Of a stretch of DNA of 64,000 nucleotides, positions 24,033 to 33,339 are shown piece by piece (the first letter of the stretch is position 1; the number at the start of each line of letters is the position of its first letter). A program made the position numbers and the translations under genes. Under the pieces are notes generated by a model that ran no database searches, was not told the DNA's origin, and saw only the letters and a list, made by a program, of their open reading frames with translations. Location of the stretch: positions 62,001 to 126,000 of the forward strand of contig WOUS01000010.1 in the NCBI GenBank assembly GCA_009772985.1, read 5' to 3'. The stretch comes from Anaerolineaceae bacterium. GTDB lineage: Bacteria; Chloroflexota; Anaerolineae; Anaerolineales; Villigracilaceae.

Positions 24033-24998
24033 TTGAATACCGCTACTTTTTTTGCACCCGTACAGAAAGAAATCCAACTGGTGGAGGCTTTGATGCACCG
24101 CCAGGCCGACGACGCGCACCCCGAACTGCGCGCCGCGCTCGACCATTTGCTGGCGGCCGGAGGCAAGCGCATCCGCCCGACCCTCAGCCTGCTCACCGGG
24201 CGGATGCTGGGCGCGCCGCGTGACCGGCTCGTCATCCTGGCGGCGGCGGTGGAATTGCTGCACACCGCCACCCTCGTCCACGACGACCTGATTGACGGCG
24301 CCCTGCTGCGGCGCGGCAACCCGACCATGAACGCGCAGTGGTCGCCCCCGGCCACCGTTCTGACCGGCGATTTCGTCTTCGCCCGCGCCGCCAAACTGGC
24401 CGCCGAGACCGACCACCTGCCGCTGATGAAACTCTTCGCCGAGACGCTGGCGACCATCGTCAACGGGGAGTTGACCCAGTTATTGTCCGCCCGCGGCCTT
24501 ACCAACCGCGAGGACTACTACAAACGCATCCACGCCAAGACCGCCTCCCTGCTCGAAATGACCACGCGCGCCGCGGCCATGATCAGCCCGGTGGGCGAAG
24601 CAGAAACCGAGTCCATGCGGGTGTACGGCTACAATCTCGGCATGGCCTTCCAGATCGTGGACGATGTGCTGGACTTTACCGGCGAACAGGCGGAGGTGGG
24701 CAAACCGGTCGGTTCGGACCTGTTGCAGGGCCTGGTGACGCTCCCGGCGATCTACTACGCTGAAACGCATCCCGACGACCCCGATATCATCTGTCTCACC
24801 AGCGGCTGCTACAGCGAGCACGAGCGCATGGAACGGCTGGTTCATGCGGTCCGCAAAAGCGACGGGGTGAAGAAATCGCTGGAGGAGGCGCGGGGGTTCA
24901 TCGAGAAGGCGCTGGCGCCCCTGGCCGGGATGCCGGGCGGCGTGGAACACGAGGCGCTCGCAAGCCTGGCGCGGTACACGGTCAGCCGCCGGAGTTGA
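24033..24998 (+). CDS. Polyprenyl diphosphate synthase (all-trans)
   Basis: The 321-residue isoprenyl synthase has GGKRIRPTL (about 44-52), the first Asp-rich motif LVHDDLIDGALLRRGNPT and the second FQIVDDVLDFTGE. It condenses isopentenyl diphosphate onto allylic primers, giving quinone side chains or undecaprenyl-like lipids; chain length is not predictable here. The start is TTG at 24033, three bases after the tatD stop, so the two are probably one transcript. Confidence 0.9.
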   Translation: MNTATFFAPVQKEIQLVEALMHRQADDAHPELRAALDHLLAAGGKRIRPTLSLLTGRMLGAPRDRLVILAAAVELLHTATLVHDDLIDGALLRRGNPTMNAQWSPPATVLTGDFVFARAAKLAAETDHLPLMKLFAETLATIVNGELTQLLSARGLTNREDYYKRIHAKTASLLEMTTRAAAMISPVGEAETESMRVYGYNLGMAFQIVDDVLDFTGEQAEVGKPVGSDLLQGLVTLPAIYYAETHPDDPDIICLTSGCYSEHERMERLVHAVRKSDGVKKSLEEARGFIEKALAPLAGMPGGVEHEALASLARYTVSRRS

Positions 24999-25019
24999 CG
25001 CCCCCTTCTCCGCCGGAAA

Positions 25020-28000
25020 TCAGCCGAGGTCGTTCCCCCGTTCCCAATCCAGCAATTGCAGAAAGGCAGCCACAATCTGCGGGTCGAAGATGGTTGCGCC
25101 GCCTCTTCGGATGAAGGCCAGCGCCCGTTTCTTCGTCCAGGCCGGGCGGTAGGGGCGGTCAGACATCAGGGCATCCCATACATCCACAATCGCAAATATG
25201 CGCGCCGCCAGCGGGACCTGTTCCCCTTTCAATTGGCGCGGGTAACCAGAACCATCCCAGCGCTCGTGGTGACCGTAGGGAATATCCAGGGCTGGGCGCA
25301 GATAGGAAATCGGATACAACATCTCATAGGCAAATGCCGGGTGCCGGCGCATGACCTGCCATTCTTCGTCCGTCAGGGGGCCGGCCTTGTGCAGGATGCT
25401 GTCGGGGACTCCCATCTTGCCGATGTCGTGCAGGAGGGCGCCGCGGCGGATGTGCACCTGGTCGGCGTCGCTCACGCCCAGCTGCTGCGCCAGGCGGATG
25501 GTCAGTTCCGCTACCCGCTGGGTATGGCCTTCCGTCTCCCGGTCGCGCAGGTCGAGCGCCCGCGACCAGCCTTCGATGGTGGCGTCGTACGCCAGCGAGA
25601 GGTCCACGTTGCTCTTCTGCAGGTCCTCGAAGAGGGAGGCGTTCTCGATGGCGATGGCGGCCTGTCCGGCCAGGGTCTCGAGGAAGTTTTTCCACTCCAC
25701 ATCCGGGTTCAGGGGGCTGCGCTGGAAAATTTCGAGAACCCCTTTCACCCGCCCTTTCGCCAGCAATGGTACGCCAAAATAAGTCACAAACCCCTCGTTG
25801 GCCAGCATCGCGGTGCGGGAAAACAACGGTTCGGCCGCCAGGTCCAGAACGTGGACGGTTGCCCGGGTGCGCGCCACCTGCCCGCTCAATCCTTCGCTCG
25901 CGTGCGATGACCATTTCTTGATCGAATCCGTCCTGAAGCCGGCGCTGGCGCCGTGGTGGAGCATCTGCGTGTTGGGATTCAAGAGCAGCACGGCCACGGC
26001 ATTCACGCGCAGTTGGGAAAGGATGTGGTCAATCAGGATGCTAAGCGTCACGCGCAAGTCGAGCACCGTGCTGATGGCCATGTCAATGGCGCGCAGGGAG
26101 GCGAGCCGCTGCAAGTGCCGCTGGCTCTGCTCATAGAGCCGGGAGCGATGGATGGCGTTCCCGGCAATCTCGGTAATGGTGGTCAGTAAATCCACATCGC
26201 CCTGGTTCAACAGGCGCGGCAATTGGACCGAAACGAACAGGACGCCGATGGTCTCCGAGCCAGCGCGGATGGGGACGCAGGCGCCTCCCCACCCCGGCGG
26301 GGCCTGGCTGCAGGCGGCCGCGCGGGTGCGGTCATCGCTGGCGAATTCCCCGGAAACAGCCGGTTCGCCGGTCGAAAAAACCTTCCCGGCAATACCATCG
26401 TTGGGAACAATCGGTTCATCGTGAACCCGGGTGAACCAGCCGCGCGCCTCCACTTCCTCCAGGGTCCCAGATATCTGGTTGTACAACCAGATCGCCCCAG
26501 CCTCGCTCTCGAGTATCTTCAAGGTTTCATCCAGGAGACGCGGGAGCATTTGTTCGGCAGTCTGGGCCATCCGCAGGGCGGTGGAAATGCGGTTGACCGC
26601 TTCGAGTTCCGTCAACCGGCGGCGGGTCTCGCTGTAGAGACGGGCGTTCTCGATGGCCACCGCCGCGTGGGCGCCGAGCATTTCGAGCAGCGCCTGGTCA
26701 TCCTCTGTATAGGAACCGGGCTGGTACGACTGGACGGAGAGCGTCCCAAAGACTTTCGCGCCGAGCCGCAGCGGGACCGCCAGGATGGATCGCACCAGTT
26801 CGCCCTCCCCAAAGTCAATCCCATCCTGGAGGGGCGTGCTTTGCAAATCGTTGATGATCAGCGCTTTCCCGGTCTCGATGACCCTGCCCGAAAGCCCGCT
26901 GCCCTCGGGGAAAGTGTCGGACGGCCAGCGTTTCCCCTCGTCGTACAAATAGGCAAACAGGATCTTGTGGTGCGTCTCGTCCAGCACCGAAAGCACGAAC
27001 GCTTCGGCCGGCATCAGGCGTTCCGCCGCATGGTGAACCGCCTCGTAGACCCGTTCCAGGTCCAGGCCAACCTTCACAATTTCCTGGCTGACCTCATGCA
27101 GGATGGAGCGCCGTTCGGCGGCGCGCACCGCTTCCTGGTACAGGCGGGCGTTCTCGATGGCAACCGCGGCATAAGAAGCCAGCATTTCTAGGAGCGCCTG
27201 CTCCTCCGGTCCAAAGGCGCAGGTTTTGTAGGACTGCGCCGAGATCATGCCGGTGGTTTTCTGCCCCAGGCGGAGGGGCACCGCCGCCAGCGAGCGCACC
27301 GGCTGCGGCTCCCCGATGCGGATCACGTCCGTTTTCTCTGCCAGCAGATCGTCAACGATGATCGACTCGCCGCTTGCCACCACTCTCCCGGTCAGGCCCC
27401 GCCCCGCCGGAAGATGCTGCACAGGGAAGCGATGATCCCCCTCCAGGGCATAGACAATCGTATTTTCGTTAGAGGCTTCATTATGGAGCGCAATCACGAA
27501 AGAATCGCAGGGCATCAGTTGGCGGGTGGCTTGGTGAATGGACTGGTAGGTCTGCTCCGGCTCCCGGATCGCCGTCACCATATCCTGGCTGACGCGGTGC
27601 AGGATGGCGCGGCGGTCCGCGGCCTGCAGGGCCTGCTGGTACAGACGGGCATTCTCGAGCGCGATGGACATGTGCTGCGCCAGCGACTGGGCGATGCGCA
27701 CCTCGTCCGCAGAAAAGAAACCGGGGGCCACGCTGTCGGCCATCAGCGCGCCGATCATGCGCTGGCGGGCGATGAGCGGAACAGCGAGAAACGAACGCAC
27801 GTGTTCGGCGCCGGGAACCCAGATCCACCCCGGATGCTGGCTCACATCAGGGATGGTGAGCGGGTTGAGGTCCTGCGCCATCTGATTCAGGATGGGACTG
27901 TTCTTCAACAGTTCGTGGGCCGCCTCCCGGGTCATTTTTTCGTTGGCATAATCCATCCCGACAACCAGGTCTGGCTGTCCCGATTCCCCAAGCAGGAGCA

Positions 28001-29537
28001 CCGAAGCCGTATCGAAAGCGAACAGGCGCTTGAGCTGGGCCAGCATCAACCGGAATATTTCATTTACATCCAGGCTGGCCGTCACCACCTGGGCCGCCTG
28101 GCGGAGCGTTTCGGCTTCGTGGCGGCGGAGGCGCTCCGTCTCGAACAGGCGCAACTTCTCGATCGCCAGCGACATCTGGCTGGCAATCGTGAGCAGGAGA
28201 CGCTCGTCATTTTCGGAGAACGCATCGAGTTCGGGGCTTTCCGTATTGATGACGCCGATCACCTTATCCCCGATCTTGAGCGGAACGCACAACTCGGACA
28301 GGCTGGCAGGATTGACGGCCAGGTAGTCCGCCTCTTTGCGCACATCCCGGACCAAACGGGGCTGGCCGGACCGGGCAACTGCCCCGGTCACTCCCGCGCC
28401 GAGAGGGATGACCAGCCTCTCCCGCTCCTCAGGCGTGGCATCCCCGCGGTAAGATGGGTGATGGCGCAGGACGCCGGCTTTTTCGTCCACCAGCAAGACG
28501 CCAAAATTGACAGGAAAGAGAGACTCGCCGACAGCATCAATGACGCGTTGGATCAGCGTGTCGAAATTTTCCGCCTGCGTCAGGGCTACTCCCACGGCAT
28601 GTAAAACCGCCAATTCCTTGAACTGGCGGTTCAACTTTTCTTCCGACTTCGTTCGTTCCGCGATATCGCGAAAAATGACCAGCGAGGCCACGGTATCCCG
28701 GAAGTGGATGGGCGCAGCCGTCACTTCCACATCCACAGCAGCGCCGTCGAGTCGGATGAACTTCTCCCCGACCACCGGCACAACCTTCCCGTCAACGAAT
28801 TGCTGGCGGGTGCGTTCGAGCACGAGTTGGCGGTAATCCGGGTGGACGAAATCCAGCATCGGTTTGCCGACGATCTCCTCCGGGCTGGCCGCCCCCGCGA
28901 TCTCCATGGCAGCCTTGTTTACCAGCAGGATCTTCCCGCCGCTGTGGACGGCAATCGCGTCAGGGGAAAGGTCGAATAAACGCCGGTATCGCTCTTCGCT
29001 ATCCCTGAGAGACTCTTCGGCCTGCTTACGATCAGTGATATCCATAAGGAAACCCTGCCAGTGGAGAGGTTTGCCCTGAGCATCATGCAAGAGCGCCGCT
29101 TCATCCCGGATCCAGACAATGTGTCCATCCCGCGCAATCAGGCGATATTCACATCGAAAATTTCCTCCCCTTTTGTTCGTCCGCTTATGCTCGGCCCAGA
29201 CACGGTCATGGTCATCAGGGTGGACGATATTGATCCATAATCGAGAATCCTCCATCCATTCCCTGGAGGTGTATCCCGTCATCGTTTCGATTTGCGGACT
29301 TATGTAAAGAGTGGTACTGAATTCATCCACTGCATCCATGTAAACAACCGCAGGGATCTTTTCTACAAGAGAGCGGAATGTCGCTTCAGATTCCCGCAGG
29401 GACATCTCTGCCCGCAGGCGTTCAGCCGCTTCCTTATCCATCGTTTCGTAAATCAAATATTCCCCCTCGATCAGCTGCGGTTTTCCCTCGCGCATTTTTT
29501 TGGAAGCCGCGTCCGGGGAAGTCTTTTTTTTTGTCAT
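25020..29537 (-). CDS. Multi-sensor c-di-GMP phosphodiesterase (2 PAS, 6 GAF, HD-GYP)
   Basis: This 1505-residue cytoplasmic protein has two PAS domains (about 48-175 and 180-310; ITDRKQAEESLRDSEERYR links them). Six GAF-like domains follow (about 315-475, 490-640, 655-805, 825-975, 995-1140, 1155-1300), most ending IENARLY or similar. The C-terminal HD-GYP domain (about 1320-1490) has RGALLHDIGKMGVPDSIL, HHERWDGSGYPRQLKG and VDVWDALMSDRPYR, so it should hydrolyse cyclic di-GMP. No transmembrane segment is seen. The start at 29537 is chosen because AGAGGA precedes it; the frame extends to 29588. The GAF copies look like internal duplications. Confidence 0.93.
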   Translation of the reverse strand: MTKKKTSPDAASKKMREGKPQLIEGEYLIYETMDKEAAERLRAEMSLRESEATFRSLVEKIPAVVYMDAVDEFSTTLYISPQIETMTGYTSREWMEDSRLWINIVHPDDHDRVWAEHKRTNKRGGNFRCEYRLIARDGHIVWIRDEAALLHDAQGKPLHWQGFLMDITDRKQAEESLRDSEERYRRLFDLSPDAIAVHSGGKILLVNKAAMEIAGAASPEEIVGKPMLDFVHPDYRQLVLERTRQQFVDGKVVPVVGEKFIRLDGAAVDVEVTAAPIHFRDTVASLVIFRDIAERTKSEEKLNRQFKELAVLHAVGVALTQAENFDTLIQRVIDAVGESLFPVNFGVLLVDEKAGVLRHHPSYRGDATPEERERLVIPLGAGVTGAVARSGQPRLVRDVRKEADYLAVNPASLSELCVPLKIGDKVIGVINTESPELDAFSENDERLLLTIASQMSLAIEKLRLFETERLRRHEAETLRQAAQVVTASLDVNEIFRLMLAQLKRLFAFDTASVLLLGESGQPDLVVGMDYANEKMTREAAHELLKNSPILNQMAQDLNPLTIPDVSQHPGWIWVPGAEHVRSFLAVPLIARQRMIGALMADSVAPGFFSADEVRIAQSLAQHMSIALENARLYQQALQAADRRAILHRVSQDMVTAIREPEQTYQSIHQATRQLMPCDSFVIALHNEASNENTIVYALEGDHRFPVQHLPAGRGLTGRVVASGESIIVDDLLAEKTDVIRIGEPQPVRSLAAVPLRLGQKTTGMISAQSYKTCAFGPEEQALLEMLASYAAVAIENARLYQEAVRAAERRSILHEVSQEIVKVGLDLERVYEAVHHAAERLMPAEAFVLSVLDETHHKILFAYLYDEGKRWPSDTFPEGSGLSGRVIETGKALIINDLQSTPLQDGIDFGEGELVRSILAVPLRLGAKVFGTLSVQSYQPGSYTEDDQALLEMLGAHAAVAIENARLYSETRRRLTELEAVNRISTALRMAQTAEQMLPRLLDETLKILESEAGAIWLYNQISGTLEEVEARGWFTRVHDEPIVPNDGIAGKVFSTGEPAVSGEFASDDRTRAAACSQAPPGWGGACVPIRAGSETIGVLFVSVQLPRLLNQGDVDLLTTITEIAGNAIHRSRLYEQSQRHLQRLASLRAIDMAISTVLDLRVTLSILIDHILSQLRVNAVAVLLLNPNTQMLHHGASAGFRTDSIKKWSSHASEGLSGQVARTRATVHVLDLAAEPLFSRTAMLANEGFVTYFGVPLLAKGRVKGVLEIFQRSPLNPDVEWKNFLETLAGQAAIAIENASLFEDLQKSNVDLSLAYDATIEGWSRALDLRDRETEGHTQRVAELTIRLAQQLGVSDADQVHIRRGALLHDIGKMGVPDSILHKAGPLTDEEWQVMRRHPAFAYEMLYPISYLRPALDIPYGHHERWDGSGYPRQLKGEQVPLAARIFAIVDVWDALMSDRPYRPAWTKKRALAFIRRGGATIFDPQIVAAFLQLLDWERGNDLG

Positions 29538-29592
29538 CCATTCCTCTCTGCGCCTGCTTGTTTCGCACCATACCGCTAAATGCTGCACGCAT

Positions 29593-29598
29593 ATTATA
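29593..29598 (-). promoter_or_regulatory. Possible -10 box of the HD-GYP gene
   Basis: TATAAT on the minus strand (29598-29593), 55 bases before the chosen start. No -35 match is seen. Confidence 0.35.
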
Positions 29599-29663
29599 AG
29601 ACCGATTGTGCATACGCCGCGCTGGAAAGACAGCGGGATTTCCCATTAATCCCTCGGAACCGG

Positions 29664-29695
29664 AAAACACAAGAGCGAACCTTCCGGCCCGCTCT
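29664..29695 (-). terminator. Probable terminator of the tRNA cluster
   Basis: On the minus strand AGAGCG (29695-29690) pairs with CGCTCT (29677-29672), with partial inner pairing, followed by the T-rich TTGTGTTTT. Confidence 0.5.
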
Positions 29696-29700
29696 CATAG

Positions 29701-29771
29701 AGGCGACGATGGGATTTGAACCCATGATGAGGGTTTTGCAGACCCTTGCCTTGCCGCTTGGCCACGTCGCC
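29701..29771 (-). tRNA. tRNA-Cys (anticodon GCA)
   Basis: Acceptor GGCGACG/CGTCGCC, anticodon stem AGGGT/ACCCT enclosing CTGCAAA with anticodon GCA, T-arm with GGTTCAAAT, and discriminator U73, as expected for tRNA-Cys. CCA is not encoded. Confidence 0.96.
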
Positions 29772-29782
29772 GTGCCTGACCA

Positions 29783-29857
29783 CTGATTGCAAATCGAGGA
29801 TTGATGATTGACGGCCCAGTGCAATCAATCGGCAATCATCAATCAACAATCCTCAAT
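29783..29857. repeat. GATTGATGATTG inverted-repeat element between tRNA-Cys and tRNA-Gly
   Basis: GATTGATGATTG (29799-29810) and CAATCATCAATC (29833-29844) are perfect 12-bp arms, with outer GAGGATTG/CAATCCTC-like extensions. It lies within the tRNA transcript and must be removed or tolerated during processing. Confidence 0.6.
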
Positions 29858-29863
29858 CGTTAG

Positions 29864-29935
29864 AGCGGGCGATGGGATTCGAACCCACGACCTTCTCCTT
29901 GGCAAGGAGACGTACTACCACTGTACTACGCCCGC
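29864..29935 (-). tRNA. tRNA-Gly (anticodon GCC)
   Basis: Acceptor GCGGGCG/CGCCCGC, anticodon stem TCTCC/GGAGA enclosing TTGCCAA with anticodon GCC, and T-loop GGTTCGAAT. CCA is not encoded. Confidence 0.96.
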
Positions 29936-29961
29936 AAACGGCCTTATTTCTGGCCGAGAGG

Positions 29962-30034
29962 TGCCGAGACCCAGGATCGAACTGGGGACACCACAATTTT
30001 CAGTCGTGTGCTCTACCAGCTGAGCTATCTCGGC
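29962..30034 (-). tRNA. tRNA-Phe (anticodon GAA)
   Basis: Acceptor GCCGAGA/TCTCGGC with A73, D-arm GCTC/GAGC, anticodon stem CACGA/TTGTG enclosing CTGAAAA with anticodon GAA, T-loop GTTCGATCC. First tRNA of the Phe-Gly-Cys cluster. Confidence 0.96.
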
Positions 30035-30059
30035 CTGCGCTCTGTGTCAAAGCGGCTGG

Positions 30060-30087
30060 ATTTTACCATACTTGGAAAGATTGTCAA
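30060..30087 (-). promoter_or_regulatory. Promoter of the tRNA Phe-Gly-Cys cluster
   Basis: On the minus strand TTGACA (30087-30082), 16 bp, TAAAAT (30065-30060). Predicted start near 30053, about 19 bases before mature tRNA-Phe. Confidence 0.8.
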
Positions 30088-30197
30088 GAAAACGCCCGTT
30101 CCGCCTTTTTACAGCGAATTTACAACCCTGCCACACCCGCATAATCCGGCGCGCTTACAATGGACAGCGTAAGGACAATCATCGAAAGGAGAAAACC

Positions 30198-30737
30198 ATG
30201 TCCAAAATCAAAACCCTGACCACGAAAGTCCTGCTGGCCGTCACAATCCTCGCCGTCGGCCTGACCGCCCTCCCGCTCAGCGCCCGCGCCGCGGGACTGG
30301 CCGACGAGGGCGCCCCGCCCCAGGCAGACAACGCCCGCCTCGAACAGATCTGGGCCAGAGAACTGGCCGCTTACAACCGCGCGGTGGCGATGCTCGATAA
30401 ATCCAGCGAGTTCATCGGCAAGGTGCAGAACATCATTGACCGCGCCAACGAGAAAGGATGGGATACGTCCGCCCTCCAGGCCGCGCTGGACGCCTTCGAG
30501 GACGCTGTCCGCGACACCCGCCCGATCCTCAACAGCGCCAGCGGGATCGTCAACTCGCACAAGGGCTTCGACGCCAACGGCAAAGTGACCGACCGCGCCC
30601 AGGCCGTCGAGACCGTCAAGGCGCTGGGCCAGCATCTCAAGGATGCCCGCGCCGCCATGGGCGGCACCGGCCAGGCTTTACGGGAAGCAATCAAGGCCTT
30701 CCGCGCAGCCCATCCTCCCGCCACGAACACCCCATAA
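30198..30737 (+). CDS. Secreted helical protein, function unknown
   Basis: The 179-residue protein begins MSKIKTLTTKVLLAVTILAV and ends the signal at LPLSARAAG, a Sec signal peptide with an ARA-A cleavage site near residue 34. The mature part is charged and helical (RLEQIWARELAAYNRAVAML, LDAFEDAVRD, TVKALGQHLKDARAAMGG) and ends in a Pro/Thr tail. AAGGAG precedes the ATG. It resembles small periplasmic helical-bundle proteins but I cannot name a family. A strong terminator follows. Confidence 0.75.
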   Translation: MSKIKTLTTKVLLAVTILAVGLTALPLSARAAGLADEGAPPQADNARLEQIWARELAAYNRAVAMLDKSSEFIGKVQNIIDRANEKGWDTSALQAALDAFEDAVRDTRPILNSASGIVNSHKGFDANGKVTDRAQAVETVKALGQHLKDARAAMGGTGQALREAIKAFRAAHPPATNTP

Positions 30738-30755
30738 CATTTTCCTCCCCTCCCC

Positions 30756-30788
30756 GGGAGACACGGCCAACGCTGTGTCTCCCTTTTT
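30756..30788 (+). terminator. Rho-independent terminator after the secreted protein gene
   Basis: GGGAGACAC (30756-30764) pairs with GTGTCTCCC (30775-30783), followed by TTTTT. Confidence 0.88.
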
Positions 30789-30830
30789 CCCTTTTGCAGT
30801 ACAATCAGGGAAACGATACCGGAGGAACAC

Positions 30831-31211
30831 ATGGACAGAAAAGTCATCACCAGCGAAAAAGCGCCCAAAGCCCTCGGCCCCTACTCCGTAGCCATCCGGA
30901 CCGAAAACCTGGTCTTCACATCCGGGCAACTGGGACTGGACCCGGCCACCGGGAATCTCGTCCCCGGCGGGATCGAGGCCGAGACGCGCCAGGCGCTCAC
31001 CAATCTCCAGAACGTGCTGGCAGATTCCGGGTCCGGGATGGAGCGGGTGGTCAAGACCACCGTCTTCCTGAAAGACATGGCCGACTTCCCCAAAATGAAC
31101 GCCGTCTACGCGGAGTTCTTCCCCGAAAACCCGCCCGCCCGCAGCACCGTCCAGGCCGCCCTGCCCAAGGGCGGACTGGTCGAGATCGAGGCAATCGCCC
31201 TCCCGAAATGA
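30831..31211 (+). CDS. ridA: RidA family enamine/imine deaminase
   Basis: The 126-residue YjgF/RidA protein shows the family pattern: LGPYSVAIRTENLVFTSGQL, ETRQALTNLQNVLADSG, VVKTTVFLKDMADF, and the catalytic Arg in PARSTVQAALPKGGLVEIEA. It hydrolyses reactive 2-aminoacrylate-type intermediates. GGAGGAACAC precedes the ATG. The stop overlaps the start of the response regulator (ATGA), an unusual coupling of RidA to a two-component system. Confidence 0.95.
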   Translation: MDRKVITSEKAPKALGPYSVAIRTENLVFTSGQLGLDPATGNLVPGGIEAETRQALTNLQNVLADSGSGMERVVKTTVFLKDMADFPKMNAVYAEFFPENPPARSTVQAALPKGGLVEIEAIALPK

Positions 31212-31888
31212 CCGGCGAACTCATCCTGCTCGTGGACGACGAACCGTCCATCGTCTCGCTGGCGCGCATGTATCTCGAGCGCGAAAATTTCCGCGTCGAA
31301 GCCGCCGCAGACGGCGAAGCCGCGCTCGAAACCGCCCGCCGCCTCAGCCCGGCGCTGATGGTGCTCGACCTGATGCTCCCGAAACTGGACGGGTTCGAGG
31401 TCTGCCGCCGCCTGCGGGCGGAGAACAATGACATTGCCATCCTCATGCTGACCGCCCGCGACGAGGACATTGACAAGATACTCGGCCTCGAACTCGGCGC
31501 CGACGATTACCTGACCAAGCCGTTCAACCCGCGCGAACTGGTGGCGCGCGTCAAGGCCATCCTGCGCCGGACGGAACGCCGGCCAGCCGGGAACGAGGCG
31601 CCCATCTTGCTCGGCGACCTGACCATTGACCCCGCCCGCCGCGAGGCCCGCGCCGGCGCGCGCAGCCTCGACCTGCGCACCCAGGAATTCGAGGTGCTGC
31701 TCACCCTGGCCGCCCAGCCGGGACGCGTCTTCACCCGCGAGCAGTTGCTCCAGCAAGCCTGGGGCTTCGACTTCTACGGCCAGACCCGCACCGTGGATGT
31801 GCACATCGCCCACCTCAGGAAAAAACTGGCCGGGAGCACGGTTGGCATCGAAACCGTCACCGGCATCGGGTACAAACTCGTCTGCTGA
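31208..31888 (+). CDS. OmpR-family response regulator
   Basis: The 226-residue regulator has a receiver domain (acidic pair VDDEP, phospho-acceptor Asp in LMVLDLMLPKLDG, Lys in DYLTKPFNP). A winged-helix DNA-binding domain follows (LDLRTQEFEVLLTLAA, TREQLLQQAWGFDF, TVDVHIAHLRKKL, VTGIGYKLV). It starts inside the ridA stop and is followed after 29 bases by its kinase. Likely targets include the adjacent polysaccharide locus, but no operator is identified. Confidence 0.96.
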   Translation: MTGELILLVDDEPSIVSLARMYLERENFRVEAAADGEAALETARRLSPALMVLDLMLPKLDGFEVCRRLRAENNDIAILMLTARDEDIDKILGLELGADDYLTKPFNPRELVARVKAILRRTERRPAGNEAPILLGDLTIDPARREARAGARSLDLRTQEFEVLLTLAAQPGRVFTREQLLQQAWGFDFYGQTRTVDVHIAHLRKKLAGSTVGIETVTGIGYKLVC

Positions 31889-31917
31889 CTCGCCGCCTCG
31901 CTGACTCACTGATTCGC

Positions 31918-33336
31918 ATGTCCACCTCCCTCCGCTCCCGCCTCTGGCTCAGTTACGCGCTGGTCGTCCTGGCCGCCCTCGTCCTGACGGCGGTCATCCT
32001 CATCCTTTCCCTGCTGCGCAGCCCGGTGGCCTACCGCCAGACCTACGCGCGGCTGGAAGCGGTGCAGGAACTGCTCCTCTCCAGCAACCCCGGCCTGACC
32101 AGCCTGCCGCCCGCCTCCCTGGGCCCCGTCCTGCGATCCGCCGACAAAACATTCAACGTCCGCATCCTCGTCTACACTGCCGAAAGGACGCTGGCCGCCG
32201 ATTCACGCGCCAGCGTCAGCCCCGCGTTGACCGGCATCCGCCGCGCCCAGGTCAGCCGTTCCACCATCCTCCTGCGCGACGAGACGGGCGGCGCCTGGCT
32301 GTTCAGCGTCTCGAAACAACCGGACGGAAAACTACTGCTCGTGGGAGCGCCGCGGCCGCGCATCGCCATCCTGGCCCTCCTGACCAACGATATCTTCCCC
32401 TCTTTTGTTGTCGCCGGGCTGGCGGCGCTGGCGCTCTCCCTGCTGGCCGCCTTCGGCCTGGCGCGCTGGATCGGCGCCCCGCTCCAGACGCTGGTGGACG
32501 CCTCGCGCCGGATGCCGCACGCGGACGCGCGTCCGGTCACCCCGAGCGGCCCGCGCGAGATCCAGGACCTGACGCGGGCGTTCAACGACATGTCAGCCCG
32601 CATGCAGGCCTCGCAAAAATCCCAGCGCGAGTTCGTCGCCAACGTTTCGCACGAACTGAAGACGCCGCTTACCTCCATCCAGGGATTTGCCCAGGCGCTC
32701 CAGGATGGCACCGCCGATACGGACGAGTCCCGCCGCCACGCCGCGCAGGTCATCCAGGAGGAGGCCGGGCGGATGCACCGCCTGGTGCTCGACCTGCTCG
32801 ACCTGGCGCGGCTCGACGCCGGCACCGCCGACCTGCAACGCGCGCCCCTCGACCTGCCGGCCCTGCTTCACAGCGTGGCCGAAAAATTCGACCCGCAGGC
32901 GCGCGCCGCCGGCGTGACCATTCGCGTCGAAATGGCGGCGCTGCCAGCCGTCACCGGCGACGGCGACCGGCTGGCGCAGGTGTTCACCAACCTGGTGGAC
33001 AACGCCCTGGCATACACGCCCGCCGGGGGGAGCATCACCCTGCGGGCCGCGGCAGACGGGTCAACGGTCCGGGTGGAAGTGGCCGACACCGGCGCGGGCA
33101 TCCCGGCCGACGCTCTGGCGCACATCTTCGACCGCTTCTACCAGGCCGACCCGTCCCGCCCCGGAGGCAGGAAACACGGGGCCGGGCTGGGGCTGGCCAT
33201 CGCCCGCGAAATCGCGGCGGCGCATGGTGGTACAATAAGCGTCCGCAGCGAACCGGGCGCGGGCAGCACGTTCACCGTTTCCCTGCCGCTGACAACGCCC
33301 GAGGCGAGCACTGTCGTCTCAAAGCGCAAAAAATAA
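31918..33336 (+). CDS. Membrane sensor histidine kinase
   Basis: The 472-residue kinase has two membrane spans (about 10-33 and 156-182) flanking an extracytoplasmic sensor region of about 120 residues, then HAMP (about 183-235). HisKA carries the phospho-His in VANVSHELKTPLTSIQGFAQ. HATPase_c has an N-box LVDNALAYTPAGG, DTGAGIPADALAHIFDRFYQ and GAGLGLAIAREIAAAHGG. It pairs with the regulator just upstream and ends three bases before the first polysaccharide gene. Confidence 0.95.
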   Translation: MSTSLRSRLWLSYALVVLAALVLTAVILILSLLRSPVAYRQTYARLEAVQELLLSSNPGLTSLPPASLGPVLRSADKTFNVRILVYTAERTLAADSRASVSPALTGIRRAQVSRSTILLRDETGGAWLFSVSKQPDGKLLLVGAPRPRIAILALLTNDIFPSFVVAGLAALALSLLAAFGLARWIGAPLQTLVDASRRMPHADARPVTPSGPREIQDLTRAFNDMSARMQASQKSQREFVANVSHELKTPLTSIQGFAQALQDGTADTDESRRHAAQVIQEEAGRMHRLVLDLLDLARLDAGTADLQRAPLDLPALLHSVAEKFDPQARAAGVTIRVEMAALPAVTGDGDRLAQVFTNLVDNALAYTPAGGSITLRAAADGSTVRVEVADTGAGIPADALAHIFDRFYQADPSRPGGRKHGAGLGLAIAREIAAAHGGTISVRSEPGAGSTFTVSLPLTTPEASTVVSKRKK

Positions 33337-33339
33337 CCC

